Positions 1-9,673 are shown, counted from the first letter of the stretch. The stretch: 64,000 bases of DNA from JAFGHJ01 sp964523975 (GCA_964523975.1 CAZGBM010000001.1:1-64000), one strand, 5' to 3'. Made by a program: numbers and translations. Notes: a model not told the origin generated them from the sequence alone.

Positions 1-1858
1 TTTCAAAGAAACGAGAATAAAATTCATAGTATTCAAGTCTAAGTCCCTGAATAAAGACAATCATTCCCTCAAGACCGATAATAGCTATATTCCCGAAAAT
101 CAATGTTGTGGACCCTCCCACTCCAATCATCTTTCCGATTAAACTTGAAATCTCTATCAGCGACATTGTCAGAATAACATGTCCTATGTTGAAAGCCGCC
201 ACTCGTATGAAAGAAAGAGTATTCGAAATCATAGCAAGAGAAAGATGAATTAACTCCCCAAGAGAGAGAAGCAACTTATTGGAATCCAAACCTTCTTTTA
301 CAGCGTTTTTTAAAGGAATACCCACGACAACCACCAGGGCACTCGCACCAATAATAAGACCCTCTGTCATTATAACCTTACCGGTATTTCCATTTACTAC
401 TGAAAAAGCAAGTGAAAGGGAAGAAAGATAAAAAATAAATCCTGGTAACCCGTGACCGGAAAGGAACAATCCTTCTTTATTATCCTCCATTGTATATTCT
501 ATCAATCTTAAAATAAAACCAAAAGTAACCACTATCACACCAAGATAGACTGCAAAAAGCATAGCTTTTTCAGGTTCTTTAAAAGGAGAAAACCATATCG
601 GTTCAAAAGGATGAGTTCCGAAAAATTCTCCGAAAATTGTCCCGAAGATAGCGGAAGAAACTCCCAATATTACAGGAAAAATAGCGAACCTCCGGAGTAA
701 ACGGACACCATATAGAGCAAAACCGGCTAAAATCAAGACAAGCCCGTGTCCAAGATCTCCAAACATAATACCGAAAAAAAGTAAGAACGACAGACTTGTA
801 AAAACAGTCGGATCTATGCCTCTGTAAGATGGTATACCATAAGAATTAACGATTGATTCAAAAGGACAAAAAATCGACGGATTATTAAGCTTCGTAGGCG
901 TTCTACTTGCATCTTCGCTTTTTCGTCTGATTTTTTCTTCGTCAAGGATATAAAGATCCAGATTTTCTCCTTTTTTCTTGACCCCGGAGACCACCCGGCT
1001 CGGCAAATAAGTACTTATAAAAAATACCTTTTCCGATCTTGCCGTCTTTTTCAACCATTTTAATTCCAAGGTAGAAACACGGATATCATTGGACAATCTT
1101 AGAATCTCATTTTCAATATTACGACCCATCTTCTTTAAGGAAGCAACGAGAGCCGTCCTCTCTTCTTTTATTTCCCAAAACTTACTCTCTATTTTGTCCT
1201 TCAAGGCCAAAATAGGACCTTCCAGACGGCTGAAAAACTCAAGTTCGCTGAAATGGATACTTTCCAGAACCTTACCAAGGGATTCCAGTTCAAAAGAAGA
1301 ACAGAATATAATAAGTGGCATTCTACCGTTTTGAGATTTTCTTCTAAAAACAAGAATATCTCTGTCCTTCACGATCTCCATAAGATTTTTTTCCTCAGAG
1401 GAAGGTACAGTTCCACCCAACATCTTAAGAAACCTGCTATTATGAAGTTCCTCTATAGGCGTATCCGACTCAGGTAGCAGAGCCAAAAGTTCCGAGGTAA
1501 GGTTCAACTCGTTCTCTTCTTTTTTTAATGATTCGAGTCTGTTTTGTTTCTCCCCCAGTTTTTCCTGAAATTCCTTCAAGAAATTTCCGACTTCATCAGT
1601 TACTTTATTTATATCTACAGCACCCGGCGGAATTTCTTTATCACTCTTAATATCAAAATACTCAATAATATCTTTTATTCTTTTTGCATAATCTTCAAGT
1701 CTTTTAAAAGTTTCCGTGTATTCGGGCTCTCGCAAATAACTATCAGAAAACCCTACGATATGGAACTTGCCTTCTTTACCTAGAAAATCAAGAACCTGCG
1801 GTAAGTCTTCCTCAGCTGTCGCAAGCAAAAAATGAGTCATTTCTTCAGGAACCCACAT
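1..1858 (-). CDS. ntpI: V-type ATP synthase subunit I (3' end beyond window)
   Basis: The membrane stator subunit of a V/A-type rotary ATPase, which ties the peripheral stalk to the proteolipid ring and forms the ion half-channels. Translation from the ATG at 1858 gives a long soluble, coiled-coil-rich N-terminal half and then a multi-helix membrane half. The latter carries the family motif MFGDLGHG and, close to the left edge, the conserved helix IQGLRLEYYEF. Only the last residues should be missing. The start overlaps the end of subunit C by 14 bp, showing translational coupling. The direction of ion transport (H+ or Na+, synthesis or hydrolysis) cannot be read from this fragment. Confidence 0.93.
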   Translation of the reverse strand, partial: MWVPEEMTHFLLATAEEDLPQVLDFLGKEGKFHIVGFSDSYLREPEYTETFKRLEDYAKRIKDIIEYFDIKSDKEIPPGAVDINKVTDEVGNFLKEFQEKLGEKQNRLESLKKEENELNLTSELLALLPESDTPIEELHNSRFLKMLGGTVPSSEEKNLMEIVKDRDILVFRRKSQNGRMPLIIFCSSFELESLGKVLESIHFSELEFFSRLEGPILALKDKIESKFWEIKEERTALVASLKKMGRNIENEILRLSNDIRVSTLELKWLKKTARSEKVFFISTYLPSRVVSGVKKKGENLDLYILDEEKIRRKSEDASRTPTKLNNPSIFCPFESIVNSYGIPSYRGIDPTVFTSLSFLLFFGIMFGDLGHGLVLILAGFALYGVRLLRRFAIFPVILGVSSAIFGTIFGEFFGTHPFEPIWFSPFKEPEKAMLFAVYLGVIVVTFGFILRLIEYTMEDNKEGLFLSGHGLPGFIFYLSSLSLAFSVVNGNTGKVIMTEGLIIGASALVVVVGIPLKNAVKEGLDSNKLLLSLGELIHLSLAMISNTLSFIRVAAFNIGHVILTMSLIEISSLIGKMIGVGGSTTLIFGNIAIIGLEGMIVFIQGLRLEYYEFYSRFFE

Positions 1859-2723
1859 AAAGTTCGCTCCTGATACCTTTAAGTTGTTCTCTCTCAAGGT
1901 GTAGCAATTTAGCTCTATAGATCGAGCTAATGTCGCTCATCCTGATGGTCAAAAGAAAGAAGAAAGCAAGAATTGCTCTCATCGTGTACATTTTAAATTT
2001 AAAATCCTCATAACAAATACGGGTAAACTCTTTTATATAAATATCTTCAGAAATACCTTTCTGTTCTCCGGTATTTTCGTAAACCTCACCTACCGGTATA
2101 AGAAATCTTTTTATCTCGAAATCTTCCAAATCGTAAAATTTTTTAAGTCGATGTAATCCGAGCCTATTTTTGAAATTTATTAAAATAAGAATAAGCTCTT
2201 TTGTATCGTATCTTTCTTCGTATGGCAGATTATCCGTCTCTTTGAGAAAAGAAGAATAATAACAATGGTCTAAAGGAATCTCAAGCTCAACTTTATTCTG
2301 TTTATCTTTATACCTTGAGTATGAGTTATTCCAGCAATCTTTCCAGAATCTCTTTTGCATATAACCATTCAATTCTTGAACACTTAATTTTTTATCACGT
2401 AATTCATTAACAAAAAAACCCTTGCCCCCATGGATTATGTCTTTAATATCTCGTAGTTCATAACCTCTAAGATAAGCATCAAAAAAAAGAGCCGATGATT
2501 CGGGTATCTGTTTTCTTATTGCATTCCCAAGAGAAAAAGGAATCATTTTCAAATGAGCTTCCAGGTCGTTATCCAAAAGAGGGAATCTCCGTAAAACACT
2601 CATTTTCGTAAGACGATTTCGAAAGTCCGATATACCCTCGGCCCGTAGAAGATTTTCAATATCTTCAGAATCCGGGAGAAAAGAATATATTGCTCTTAAT
2701 TTGGAATATATATAATAATTCAT
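1845..2723 (-). CDS. ntpC: V-type ATP synthase subunit C (AC39/NtpC family)
   Basis: 292 residues, slightly shorter than typical family members. It is the central socket between the A1 rotor shaft (subunits D/F) and the proteolipid ring. It is largely helical, and its N-terminus (MNYYIYSKLRAIYSFLPDSE) fits the AC39 pattern of a short helix with an early arginine. No catalytic motif is expected. It lies between the stalk subunit gene (1-bp overlap) and subunit I (14-bp overlap), the usual place in A/V-ATPase operons. The call rests on context plus overall sequence character; AC39 proteins are weakly conserved. Confidence 0.82.
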   Translation of the reverse strand: MNYYIYSKLRAIYSFLPDSEDIENLLRAEGISDFRNRLTKMSVLRRFPLLDNDLEAHLKMIPFSLGNAIRKQIPESSALFFDAYLRGYELRDIKDIIHGGKGFFVNELRDKKLSVQELNGYMQKRFWKDCWNNSYSRYKDKQNKVELEIPLDHCYYSSFLKETDNLPYEERYDTKELILILINFKNRLGLHRLKKFYDLEDFEIKRFLIPVGEVYENTGEQKGISEDIYIKEFTRICYEDFKFKMYTMRAILAFFFLLTIRMSDISSIYRAKLLHLEREQLKGIRSELYVGS

Positions 2724-3040
2724 TATTTTCTTCTTCTTATAGAAGAACCTATCAATTCTGTCAGTAGCTTTTCTTTTTCTTTTTCATAATGCTTTATCCA
2801 ATCGTTCTTCAAATTTATTCCCTTTTCTTCGACTTCTTTTTTCTCTTTCTTCTGAGTGCCGGAAAAACGTAACTTATATCCGGCAATTATCGATTTTGCT
2901 TCTTTTTCTGCATTCATAATAATTTTTTTTGCTTCTTTCTCAGCTTTTATTCTTATACTTTCCGCCTCGTTCTGAGCGCCGTCGATAATTTTCCTCGCTT
3001 CTCTTTCTATTTCAAGAACTTCCTTAATCCCGTTTTTCAT
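2723..3040 (-). CDS. V-type ATPase peripheral-stalk subunit (G/H-like)
   Basis: A highly charged coiled-coil protein of about 105 residues, rich in Ala, Glu and Lys, with repeated A-E-K-E-A heptads. This is typical of subunit H/G (E-G stalk) in A/V-ATPase operons. The ATG at 3040 is chosen because GAGAGG lies just upstream; an in-frame TTG at 3079 would add 13 residues and has no clear ribosome-binding site. Its start overlaps the end of a 45-codon membrane ORF by 17 bp and its end touches the subunit C gene. It would pair with subunit E, which lies outside the window. Confidence 0.75.
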   Translation of the reverse strand: MKNGIKEVLEIEREARKIIDGAQNEAESIRIKAEKEAKKIIMNAEKEAKSIIAGYKLRFSGTQKKEKKEVEEKGINLKNDWIKHYEKEKEKLLTELIGSSIRRRK

Positions 3041-3161
3041 CTTCCTCTCGTTTCTTTTTATACTTTCTAAATTCAACAACTATGAAATAGACAATTCCAA
3101 CAAAGATAATAACTCTTATAAACACAAAAAACCACAAAACCGCAAATGAGATCTTATTCAT
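3024..3161 (-). CDS. small single-helix membrane protein heading the V-ATPase operon
   Basis: A 45-codon ORF running ATG to TAA. It encodes about 28 hydrophobic residues (ISFAVLWFFVFIRVIIFVGI and following) and then a strongly charged tail rich in Lys, Arg and Glu. It begins exactly at the transcription start predicted from the consensus promoter just upstream, so it would be translated from a leaderless message. It overlaps the stalk-subunit gene by 17 bp. The single TM helix plus basic tail suggests a small ATPase accessory or assembly protein. That role is inference: no homologue is recognised and the ORF could be fortuitous. Confidence 0.5.
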   Translation of the reverse strand: MNKISFAVLWFFVFIRVIIFVGIVYFIVVEFRKYKKKREEDEKRD

Positions 3162-3167
3162 TAAATC

Positions 3168-3195
3168 AAGATAAAACACATAATGAAAATGTCAA
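3168..3195 (-). promoter_or_regulatory. promoter of V-ATPase operon
   Basis: Reading the minus strand: TTGACA (3190-3195), 16-bp spacer, TATCTT (3168-3173). The expected start site is 3161, the A of the ATG of the 45-codon ORF, so there is no 5' leader. Confidence 0.7.
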
Positions 3196-3200
3196 GGAGG

Positions 3201-3218
3201 ATTCCGTAAAGGCGGAAT
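3201..3218. repeat. 6-bp inverted repeat upstream of V-ATPase promoter
   Basis: ATTCCG, 6-nt loop, CGGAAT. It lies 5 bp upstream of the -35 box of the V-ATPase promoter. It could be an operator or a terminator remnant; no T-run follows on either strand. Confidence 0.3.
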
Positions 3219-3311
3219 AGTCAATTAGTAAAATTGGAAAACAGTGAAACAGTTAACTAAGAACAATGAACGTGGTAAATGTTTTTTCATATCTTCGTGA
3301 CAGAAAAATCA

Positions 3312-3340
3312 TTGACATATCGACTGAATTTATTCATAAT
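3312..3340 (+). promoter_or_regulatory. promoter of subtilase gene
   Basis: TTGACA (3312-3317), 17-bp spacer, CATAAT (3335-3340). A roughly 20-nt leader follows, with a perfect AGGAGG at 3355-3360, 6 nt before the ATG at 3367. Confidence 0.75.
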
Positions 3341-3366
3341 ATAAATATAACTTTAGGAGGTTTTTT

Positions 3367-5937
3367 ATGAAAAAATTCACGGCGATATTTTTCTTAATAT
3401 CTTTTGTCGCTTTCTCTTCTGAAGATATGACAATATCCTTTATAAATTACAAATTCGACCCACTTACAAGCACTCCAACGCTCGCAAGAGCACTTCAAGC
3501 AACTGAAACCGAAGGAGAAAATTGCTTTATCGTACAATTTACAGGACCAATTTATTCCGAGTGGAAAGAAAAAATTTCCGAAGCAGGAGGCGTTTTCCAT
3601 TCCTACGTCCCCCACTTCGCTTATGTAGTTCAGATGACTACGGAAGAAAAAAAAGAAGTAGAAAAATTTTCTTTCGTACGATGGATTGGTCTTTTCCATC
3701 CAGCATATAAAATTCATCCGGCTGTTTACGAAAAAAGAGATACGGAAACAGAAAACAAACTCCCTGTTGTAACGGGCGTAATTAACGATAATAAGATAGA
3801 AATTTTAAACGAAGAAGAATGCCCATGTGGCAAAGACGCTCTCTGGGTAGAAAATGACCCTCTCCTTCATCTTTCGGTAAGATTTTTTACAGGTGCATCA
3901 ATTAATGATGTCGCCCGAGAACTGGAAAACTGGGGTTCAGACATCCAGCAAATCCAGAAGGATTGCAACTTAATAATAGTAAGAATTCCTCCCGATTCCT
4001 TAAACGCACTGGCGAATCGTAAAGGAGTAGAATCCATAGAGCCGTACTCAAAAGTAGTCTTATCTTCTTCAGTGTGGAGATATTCCGTGCAGGAACCAAT
4101 GAACAGCTTCACCATCGCACTCGATACAGACCTTGGACATCCCTGGGATACGGTAACAAGCGGAATCACACTTGCGGATAAAGGTATAACCGGAAAAGGA
4201 GAAATCGTAACAATTTACGACACAGGGCTCGATTACTGGGGCGGTTTTTTTCAGGACCCCGAGGATGACCCTCCCGGACCTTCCCATATAGCAGTACAGG
4301 CTTACACCGATGAAGGTGGTGGCGATAACATTGAAGTAGCTACTTCTACTCCTCCCTATGGGTGCCGTCACGGAACAAATGTTTCTTCTATCGTAGCCGG
4401 AAACCCATCGATCGCCAACAACCACCCAAGAGGCATCAATCTTATGGCTATTTACGACTGGGGCGGGCAGACAAGAGGAAACACTCCGTATTATTTCCCT
4501 ACAAGGCTTTATATACAAGATATTGGTTTTACTAGAAACGATTCCTGTATAATAAGTATAACCAATTTTTATGCTTCTATGAATACCGCATACACTACCT
4601 ACCAGTCAAGGATACATCAGAATTCGTGGAATTACGATCAATATCCAGGTCAGTATATTGGTGTGGCACTAAATATCGATAATATGGTTTGGAACAACAA
4701 AGACTTTGTGGTGGTTTTCTCTGCCGGCAATTACGGACCATCAAATAATTCTGTAAGATCTCCAGCTACAGCTAAAAACTGCATCTCTGTAGGAGCATCC
4801 TGGAATCCAACTTTCGATGTTTCCCCGGATTCTATTACCAGTTTCTCGGGAAGAGGATGGACTACCGACTCAAGAATAAAACCTGAAGTTGTTGCTCCGG
4901 GAGGTAATCATCTTCCTGATACGGTTTACAGGAAATATCTATGGGGTGGTGGTGTAAACACTATCTGGGCAGAAGATTCCGCCCACAATAAGCTTGTGGG
5001 GATGACCGGAACATCACAGGCAGCCCCACAGATATCATCAGTTTGCGCTATGATAAGACAGTATTTCAAAGATGGCTTTTATCCTACAGGCGACACCTTA
5101 ACAGGAACTCCCTTCAGTCCTTCTGCAGCACTCGTAAAAGCTGTAGTTATTGCATCCACAGTAGATATGAAAAACGGAGATCCGGTTCCCAGCCAAGCAG
5201 AAGGCTGGGGAAGGGTCGTACTTGACAATGCCCTTTTCTTCTCCGGTGAATTAAATGCATTATTCGTATTTGATAACACAACAGGTGTAACTACAGGAGA
5301 TTCCGTTGTAGAAACGGTAAACATTACGAATGGAACTGCACCAATAAAATTTGTGCTTGCCTGGAGCGACACAGCCGCAGCCGTCTGGGCAAATCCCACA
5401 CTTGTTAACGACCTTGACTTGATTGTCACTGCACCCAATAATGACAGATACAGAGGTAACGTATTTTCAGGCGGTTTATCCCAGACAGGAGGTTCTTCTG
5501 ACAGAAGAAACAACGTCGAAGTCGTGTGGTTACCAACACCCGCTCAAACCGGTACATATAATATTACCGTCAAAGGGTTCAATTGTAACGGTTCAACAAT
5601 TCCATTTGCAATAGTAGCATTAGACGGTTGTCAGGGTTCGACCGGAATACCTGAAAAAGATGAAAAAACCGCAGGGAGAAATAAATACCTGAATATTATA
5701 ACTCCTTTCATTGAAAAAACAGACATCCGGTTTAGCATTGCGAACTCCTCAAACGTAAATTTGTCGATCTATGACATAGCCGGGAGAGAAATCGCAAAAC
5801 TTATAGATGAAAAGCTGAAAGAGGGCACTTATTACACAAAATGGGGCGAAAACTCGGTCGCAGGTGTTTATTTTGCAGTTCTAAAAATAAACGGTCAAAA
5901 GGTAGAAGAAAGGAAGATTGTAAAAATCGCAAAATAA
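3367..5937 (+). CDS. secreted subtilisin-like serine protease (S8) with FlgD-like C-terminal domain
   Basis: 856 residues. A signal peptide (MKKFTAIFFLISFVAFSS) is followed by a roughly 220-residue pro-region and an S8 catalytic domain. The triad is visible: Asp in YDTGLDY (near residue 285), His in RHGTNV (near 335) and Ser in GTSQAAP (near 550), with the oxyanion Asn in SAGNYGP (near 453). A beta-rich domain (about 640-750) resembles those that follow secreted subtilases. The last 80 residues (LSIYDIAGREI... GVYFAVL) match the FlgD-like/sorting-type C-terminal domain common in FCB-group secreted proteins. It is monocistronic with its own promoter. Likely an exported or surface protease for degrading external protein. 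Confidence 0.93.
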   Translation: MKKFTAIFFLISFVAFSSEDMTISFINYKFDPLTSTPTLARALQATETEGENCFIVQFTGPIYSEWKEKISEAGGVFHSYVPHFAYVVQMTTEEKKEVEKFSFVRWIGLFHPAYKIHPAVYEKRDTETENKLPVVTGVINDNKIEILNEEECPCGKDALWVENDPLLHLSVRFFTGASINDVARELENWGSDIQQIQKDCNLIIVRIPPDSLNALANRKGVESIEPYSKVVLSSSVWRYSVQEPMNSFTIALDTDLGHPWDTVTSGITLADKGITGKGEIVTIYDTGLDYWGGFFQDPEDDPPGPSHIAVQAYTDEGGGDNIEVATSTPPYGCRHGTNVSSIVAGNPSIANNHPRGINLMAIYDWGGQTRGNTPYYFPTRLYIQDIGFTRNDSCIISITNFYASMNTAYTTYQSRIHQNSWNYDQYPGQYIGVALNIDNMVWNNKDFVVVFSAGNYGPSNNSVRSPATAKNCISVGASWNPTFDVSPDSITSFSGRGWTTDSRIKPEVVAPGGNHLPDTVYRKYLWGGGVNTIWAEDSAHNKLVGMTGTSQAAPQISSVCAMIRQYFKDGFYPTGDTLTGTPFSPSAALVKAVVIASTVDMKNGDPVPSQAEGWGRVVLDNALFFSGELNALFVFDNTTGVTTGDSVVETVNITNGTAPIKFVLAWSDTAAAVWANPTLVNDLDLIVTAPNNDRYRGNVFSGGLSQTGGSSDRRNNVEVVWLPTPAQTGTYNITVKGFNCNGSTIPFAIVALDGCQGSTGIPEKDEKTAGRNKYLNIITPFIEKTDIRFSIANSSNVNLSIYDIAGREIAKLIDEKLKEGTYYTKWGENSVAGVYFAVLKINGQKVEERKIVKIAK

Positions 5938-6125
5938 AAAAGGGTTTAAAAGGCCGCAGATTCACACAGATAAACACGGATAAAAAAACAAAAAAGTTAT
6001 TTTTTTGTAATTAAAACCCACACCAAAATTTATAGTAACAACAAATCACACGAATAACACGAATTTAGTTTTTCTACTAATTTACCAATTCACAGATTCA
6101 CTAATATACTAACTGCTGTAAGCAG
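5938..6125. repeat. intergenic repeat words and a hairpin at the topA stop
   Basis: Between the convergent ends of the subtilase and topA genes lie copies of words found in other gaps of the window: a C-type word (CAGATAAACACGGAT on this strand), the E linker in reverse (TTAAAACCCACACC) and a B-type word (AATCACACGAATAACACGAA). At 6110-6128 an 8-bp perfect stem (TAACTGCT, loop GTA, AGCAGTTA) contains the topA stop codon. Confidence 0.6.
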
Positions 6126-8282
6126 TTACATTTCTTTATTCTTGCACTGGAGGCAGTAAATATAATTTTGTCTCGCATTAAATTTTTCCACCATAAAGGG
6201 AGCGCCACATTTGGAACATTCTTCGGCAACAGGCTTGTCCCATAAAACGTTATCACAATCCTCCCGGGAACAGGGATAAAAAAGCCTGCCTTTTTTAGAT
6301 TTTCTTTCTACGAATTCTCCTTTACCGCACTTGGGACATTTAACGCCCGTAGAAATAGAAGCACTCCAATCGCAATTCGGATAATTGGCACAGGCTTTGA
6401 ATCTCCCGAACTTTCCCTGCCTCAATATTACCTTCCCGCCGCATTTGGGACATTTCTCATCGAGAATATCGTCAGCGTGAGGCTCGATATAACCTTCACA
6501 ACTATCGGGATAACCAGAACAGGCAATAAACTTTCCGTAACGTCCCCATTTAACCACCAAATTCCTGCCGCATTTCGGACATTTTTTATCGGTTTTTTCG
6601 CTGATGCTATCTCTAATCTCGGGGAGTTTTTCTTCAACCGAAGCCACGGAATCTTTAAAGGAATCATAGAATTTTCCAACTGATTGTTGCCAGTCTTCCT
6701 TACCTTCTTCTATTCTATCCAGAGTCTCTTCCATTTTGGAAGTAAAACCACAATTAATTATCGTGGAACCGAAATTAGAAACCAAAACCTTATTGACAAT
6801 TTTGCCAATTTCTTCCGGCACAAGAAATCCTTTGATTTTCTTTATGTAATTTCTTATCAAGAGAGTCGACATAGTAGGAGCATAAGTGCTGGGTCTCCCT
6901 ATACCTAATTTTTCCATTTCCCTGACCATCGTTGCTTCGGAATATCTTGCCGGAGGCTCCGTCGTCTTTTTTTCATCCTGGAGTTTAGCAAGCCGAACCG
7001 AATCCCCTATCTCCATCAAAGGTATTTCCGCCTGTTCTTTCGGAGGAGAAAGAACTTTATAAAAACCTTCGAATTTCAAACCCTTTGAAGAACCCTTGAA
7101 TTCATAGGGAGAACTTTCGACAGTAACTCTGCGAGTATCGAAAACCGCTGGTGTAAACTGGCTCGCCAGGGCTCTTTCCCAGACGAGTTTATAAATTTTA
7201 TATTCGTCAGGAGTCAAATATTCCTTGATTGAATCCGGTATCTTATTTATATCGGTTGGTCTAATTGCCTCATGTGCTTCCTGTGCAGTTTTCTTCGATT
7301 TGAATATGTTGGGTTTCGAAGGAAGATAAGCATCTCCATATTTATCTTTAATAAACTGCCTCATACTTTCTTCCGCATCTTTAGAAATCCTGAAGGAATC
7401 CGTCCTCATATAAGTAATAAGACCCATAGTTCCTTCCGGAAGTGCAATACCTTCGTATAGTTTCTGGGCTACAAACATCGTTTTCTTTATAGCAAATCCG
7501 TAACTATTGGAAGCACCTCTTTGCAGAGTACTCGTTATCAAAGGAGGAAAAGGAGATTGCCTGGTATCTTCTCTTTTAAACTCTTTGATTTTAAATTCGG
7601 CATTTTTCAAATCTTTTTTTATTTTTTCCATTTGCTCCGGACTTAAAACCTTCGCCTTTTTCCCATCAATCTTTTCAAGAAAAGCCTCGAATTCTCCATT
7701 GGGATGAATAAAATTCCCGTCAAACACCCAGTAATCCTGCGGAATAAATTTGGCTATTTCTTCTTCCCTTTCGCAGATAAGACGAAGAACCACGCTCTGA
7801 ACCCTCCCCGCAGATAAGCCTTTCCTAATGGCTTTCCAGAGTAAAGGACTGATTTTATATCCTACCAGCCGGTCCAGAATCCTTCTTGTCCTCTGAGACA
7901 TAACTTTATTCATATCTATATCGCCTGGTTCTTCAATACCTTTAGTTATGCCGTTTTTGGTCATTTCGAAGAATAAAACTCTTTTGGGCGCAACCGGAAG
8001 TTCTTCCGCAAGGTGATAGGCAATAGCCTCTCCTTCCCTGTCCGGGTCGGTTGCGATGAAAACTCTATCGCTTTTCTTGCTTTCCTTTACTATCTGTTTA
8101 ACAATTTTACTTTTTCCTTTTATTATTTTATAATCCGGCTTGAATCCATTATCGATATCTATACCCATCTTACTCTTGGGAAGATCCTTGATATGACCCA
8201 TCGTTGCCATAACTTTTGTTTTCTTTAGATAATTTGTTATTGTTCCGGCTTTTGCCGGAGATTCAACAATTATTAAATCCAT
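6126..8282 (-). CDS. topA: DNA topoisomerase I (type IA)
   Basis: 718 residues; relaxes negatively supercoiled DNA. The TOPRIM domain starts at residue 1 (LIIVESPAKA) and includes the metal site ATDPDREGE. The catalytic tyrosine lies in TYMRTDS near residue 291, and GRPSTYAPT is also present. The last 150 residues hold four zinc ribbons, three of the CPKCG type and a final CSKCG-to-CLQC pair. All expected parts are present. It stands alone between two repeat-filled gaps. A TATAAT-like -10 lies 15 nt upstream of the ATG, with no convincing -35. Confidence 0.97.
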   Translation of the reverse strand: MDLIIVESPAKAGTITNYLKKTKVMATMGHIKDLPKSKMGIDIDNGFKPDYKIIKGKSKIVKQIVKESKKSDRVFIATDPDREGEAIAYHLAEELPVAPKRVLFFEMTKNGITKGIEEPGDIDMNKVMSQRTRRILDRLVGYKISPLLWKAIRKGLSAGRVQSVVLRLICEREEEIAKFIPQDYWVFDGNFIHPNGEFEAFLEKIDGKKAKVLSPEQMEKIKKDLKNAEFKIKEFKREDTRQSPFPPLITSTLQRGASNSYGFAIKKTMFVAQKLYEGIALPEGTMGLITYMRTDSFRISKDAEESMRQFIKDKYGDAYLPSKPNIFKSKKTAQEAHEAIRPTDINKIPDSIKEYLTPDEYKIYKLVWERALASQFTPAVFDTRRVTVESSPYEFKGSSKGLKFEGFYKVLSPPKEQAEIPLMEIGDSVRLAKLQDEKKTTEPPARYSEATMVREMEKLGIGRPSTYAPTMSTLLIRNYIKKIKGFLVPEEIGKIVNKVLVSNFGSTIINCGFTSKMEETLDRIEEGKEDWQQSVGKFYDSFKDSVASVEEKLPEIRDSISEKTDKKCPKCGRNLVVKWGRYGKFIACSGYPDSCEGYIEPHADDILDEKCPKCGGKVILRQGKFGRFKACANYPNCDWSASISTGVKCPKCGKGEFVERKSKKGRLFYPCSREDCDNVLWDKPVAEECSKCGAPFMVEKFNARQNYIYCLQCKNKEM

Positions 8283-8644
8283 AACATTACTTCCGTCATT
8301 ATATTTTTAACCAGTAAACTTTTTTAAACATATTACATTTAGTCTCGTTTTTATAGTAAATAAAATATCAAAATTTAAAAAGCAAAATGACAAATAAAAA
8401 TGCAAAATTATCTTTAAATCCCCACCCAAAGCAACCCATTTTTTAACAACAAATTGCACAAATTTCACGAATAATTTTTTTTGTTTTTTCAACTCGAAAC
8501 TCGCAACCCGAAACAACAGTTAATATTTGTGTTATTCGTGTGATTCGTTGTTTCTATTTTTAATTCATTTTTGAATTTTAATCTGTCATTTTCCATTTTG
8601 ATATTTGATTTTTGCACTCCAATAATTTAACCCTCCAAAATTCC
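8283..8644. repeat. inverted pair of element-A ends with nested repeat words
   Basis: The left end (8349-8411) is nearly identical to 20681-20738, the end next to the broken four-helix-bundle gene: AAATATCAAAATTTAAAAAG then CAAAATGACAAAT. The right end (8560-8620) is the inverted counterpart (GTCATTTTCCATTTTGATAT). Between them are E and B words (ACCCATTTTTTAACAACAAA; GTTATTCGTGTGATTCGTTG). The stretch looks like an element shell whose gene was lost or replaced. An apparent 69-codon reading frame here lies wholly within repeat sequence and is not a gene. Confidence 0.6.
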
Positions 8645-9661
8645 TTAGTGTCTTCGTGTCTTAGTGGCTGTACCTTTATTTAAAAATTTAATCAGTTCTT
8701 TCATATCATCATAAAGCGGCGCGGTAAAAATCATCTTCTTTTTCTTCACAGGATGAGTAAATTCGATTAATGCGGCATGAAGCGCCTGCCTATCTATAAT
8801 CCCCATTATCTTATCGAAAGTATCTTTATAGTCAAGCCCTATTTCCCTCAAAATTATTTTATCTCTGCCTCCATAATCCGGGTCACCAATCACAGGGTAA
8901 CCAAAATGCGAAAGATGAACTCTGATTTGATGTGTCCTTCCCGTTTCCAGCATAACTTTTAGTATAGAAGCAAACCCATACGAATGTAGAACTTCAAATC
9001 GCGTAAGCGAGTCGCGTGAGTTCAACGGGGTAACCGCCATAAGCTTTCTGTCAAAAGAATTCCTCCCTATAGGTGAACTTATCTCGCCCTCTTTCATCGG
9101 AGGCGTTCCCCAGACCACAGCCAGGTAAATTTTCCTAACTTGCCTTTTCTGAAATTGGCTGGCAATCTTAGAATGAACCCTTTCGGTTTTCGCAAACACT
9201 ATAACCCCCGTGGTATCCTCATCAAGTCTATGTATAACTCCGGGTCTTGCAAGACTCGAACCTTCCGCAAGAGTAGAACAATGATGTAAAAGTGCGTTAA
9301 CGAGCGTACCGTCGGAATTCCCTTTCGCGGGATGTACGACTATGCCTTTTTGTTTATTTAAAACGATTATATCCTTATCTTCATATAAAATCGAGATCGG
9401 TATTTCCTGAGGCTTTATCTCAAAAGGCACAACCGCCTCATAGACCGCTTCAATTACATCTCCCCTCTTTACCTTGTAGGACGGTTTGGAACTTTCACCA
9501 TTTACAAGGATTTCTCTATCTTTTATTTTTTTCTTTATATTACTTCTACTAAAAGGAAGACTGGTTTTAGACAAGTATGTGTCAAGTCTTATATTTTCGC
9601 TTCTGACTTCTTCCCGCCATGTCTTGGTAACACCAGAATCGCCGTTTTTATTATTTTCCAT
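8645..9661 (-). CDS. rluD: 23S rRNA pseudouridine synthase, RluA/RluD family
   Basis: About 338 residues. An N-terminal S4 RNA-binding domain (LDTYLSKTSLPFSRSNIKKK) precedes the RsuA/RluA-type catalytic domain. The latter carries the signature HRLDEDTTG, which includes the catalytic Asp, and the conserved GRTHQIRVHL. RluD modifies helix 69 of 23S rRNA; the exact target cannot be fixed from sequence. The ATG at 9661 is preferred over an in-frame TTG at 9673. Repeats lie on both sides and no operon partner is seen. Confidence 0.9.
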   Translation of the reverse strand: MENNKNGDSGVTKTWREEVRSENIRLDTYLSKTSLPFSRSNIKKKIKDREILVNGESSKPSYKVKRGDVIEAVYEAVVPFEIKPQEIPISILYEDKDIIVLNKQKGIVVHPAKGNSDGTLVNALLHHCSTLAEGSSLARPGVIHRLDEDTTGVIVFAKTERVHSKIASQFQKRQVRKIYLAVVWGTPPMKEGEISSPIGRNSFDRKLMAVTPLNSRDSLTRFEVLHSYGFASILKVMLETGRTHQIRVHLSHFGYPVIGDPDYGGRDKIILREIGLDYKDTFDKIMGIIDRQALHAALIEFTHPVKKKKMIFTAPLYDDMKELIKFLNKGTATKTRRH

Positions 9662-9673
9662 AGAATCTACCAA

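Noticed and set aside
6110..6128. Rho-independent terminator at the end of topA
   Set aside because: The stem is perfect but no T-run follows on the minus strand; it fits the repeat hairpins better.
8307..8516. 69-codon reading frame between topA and rluD
   Set aside because: It is composed of element-A and B/E repeat words, has no ribosome-binding site and no protein-like pattern.
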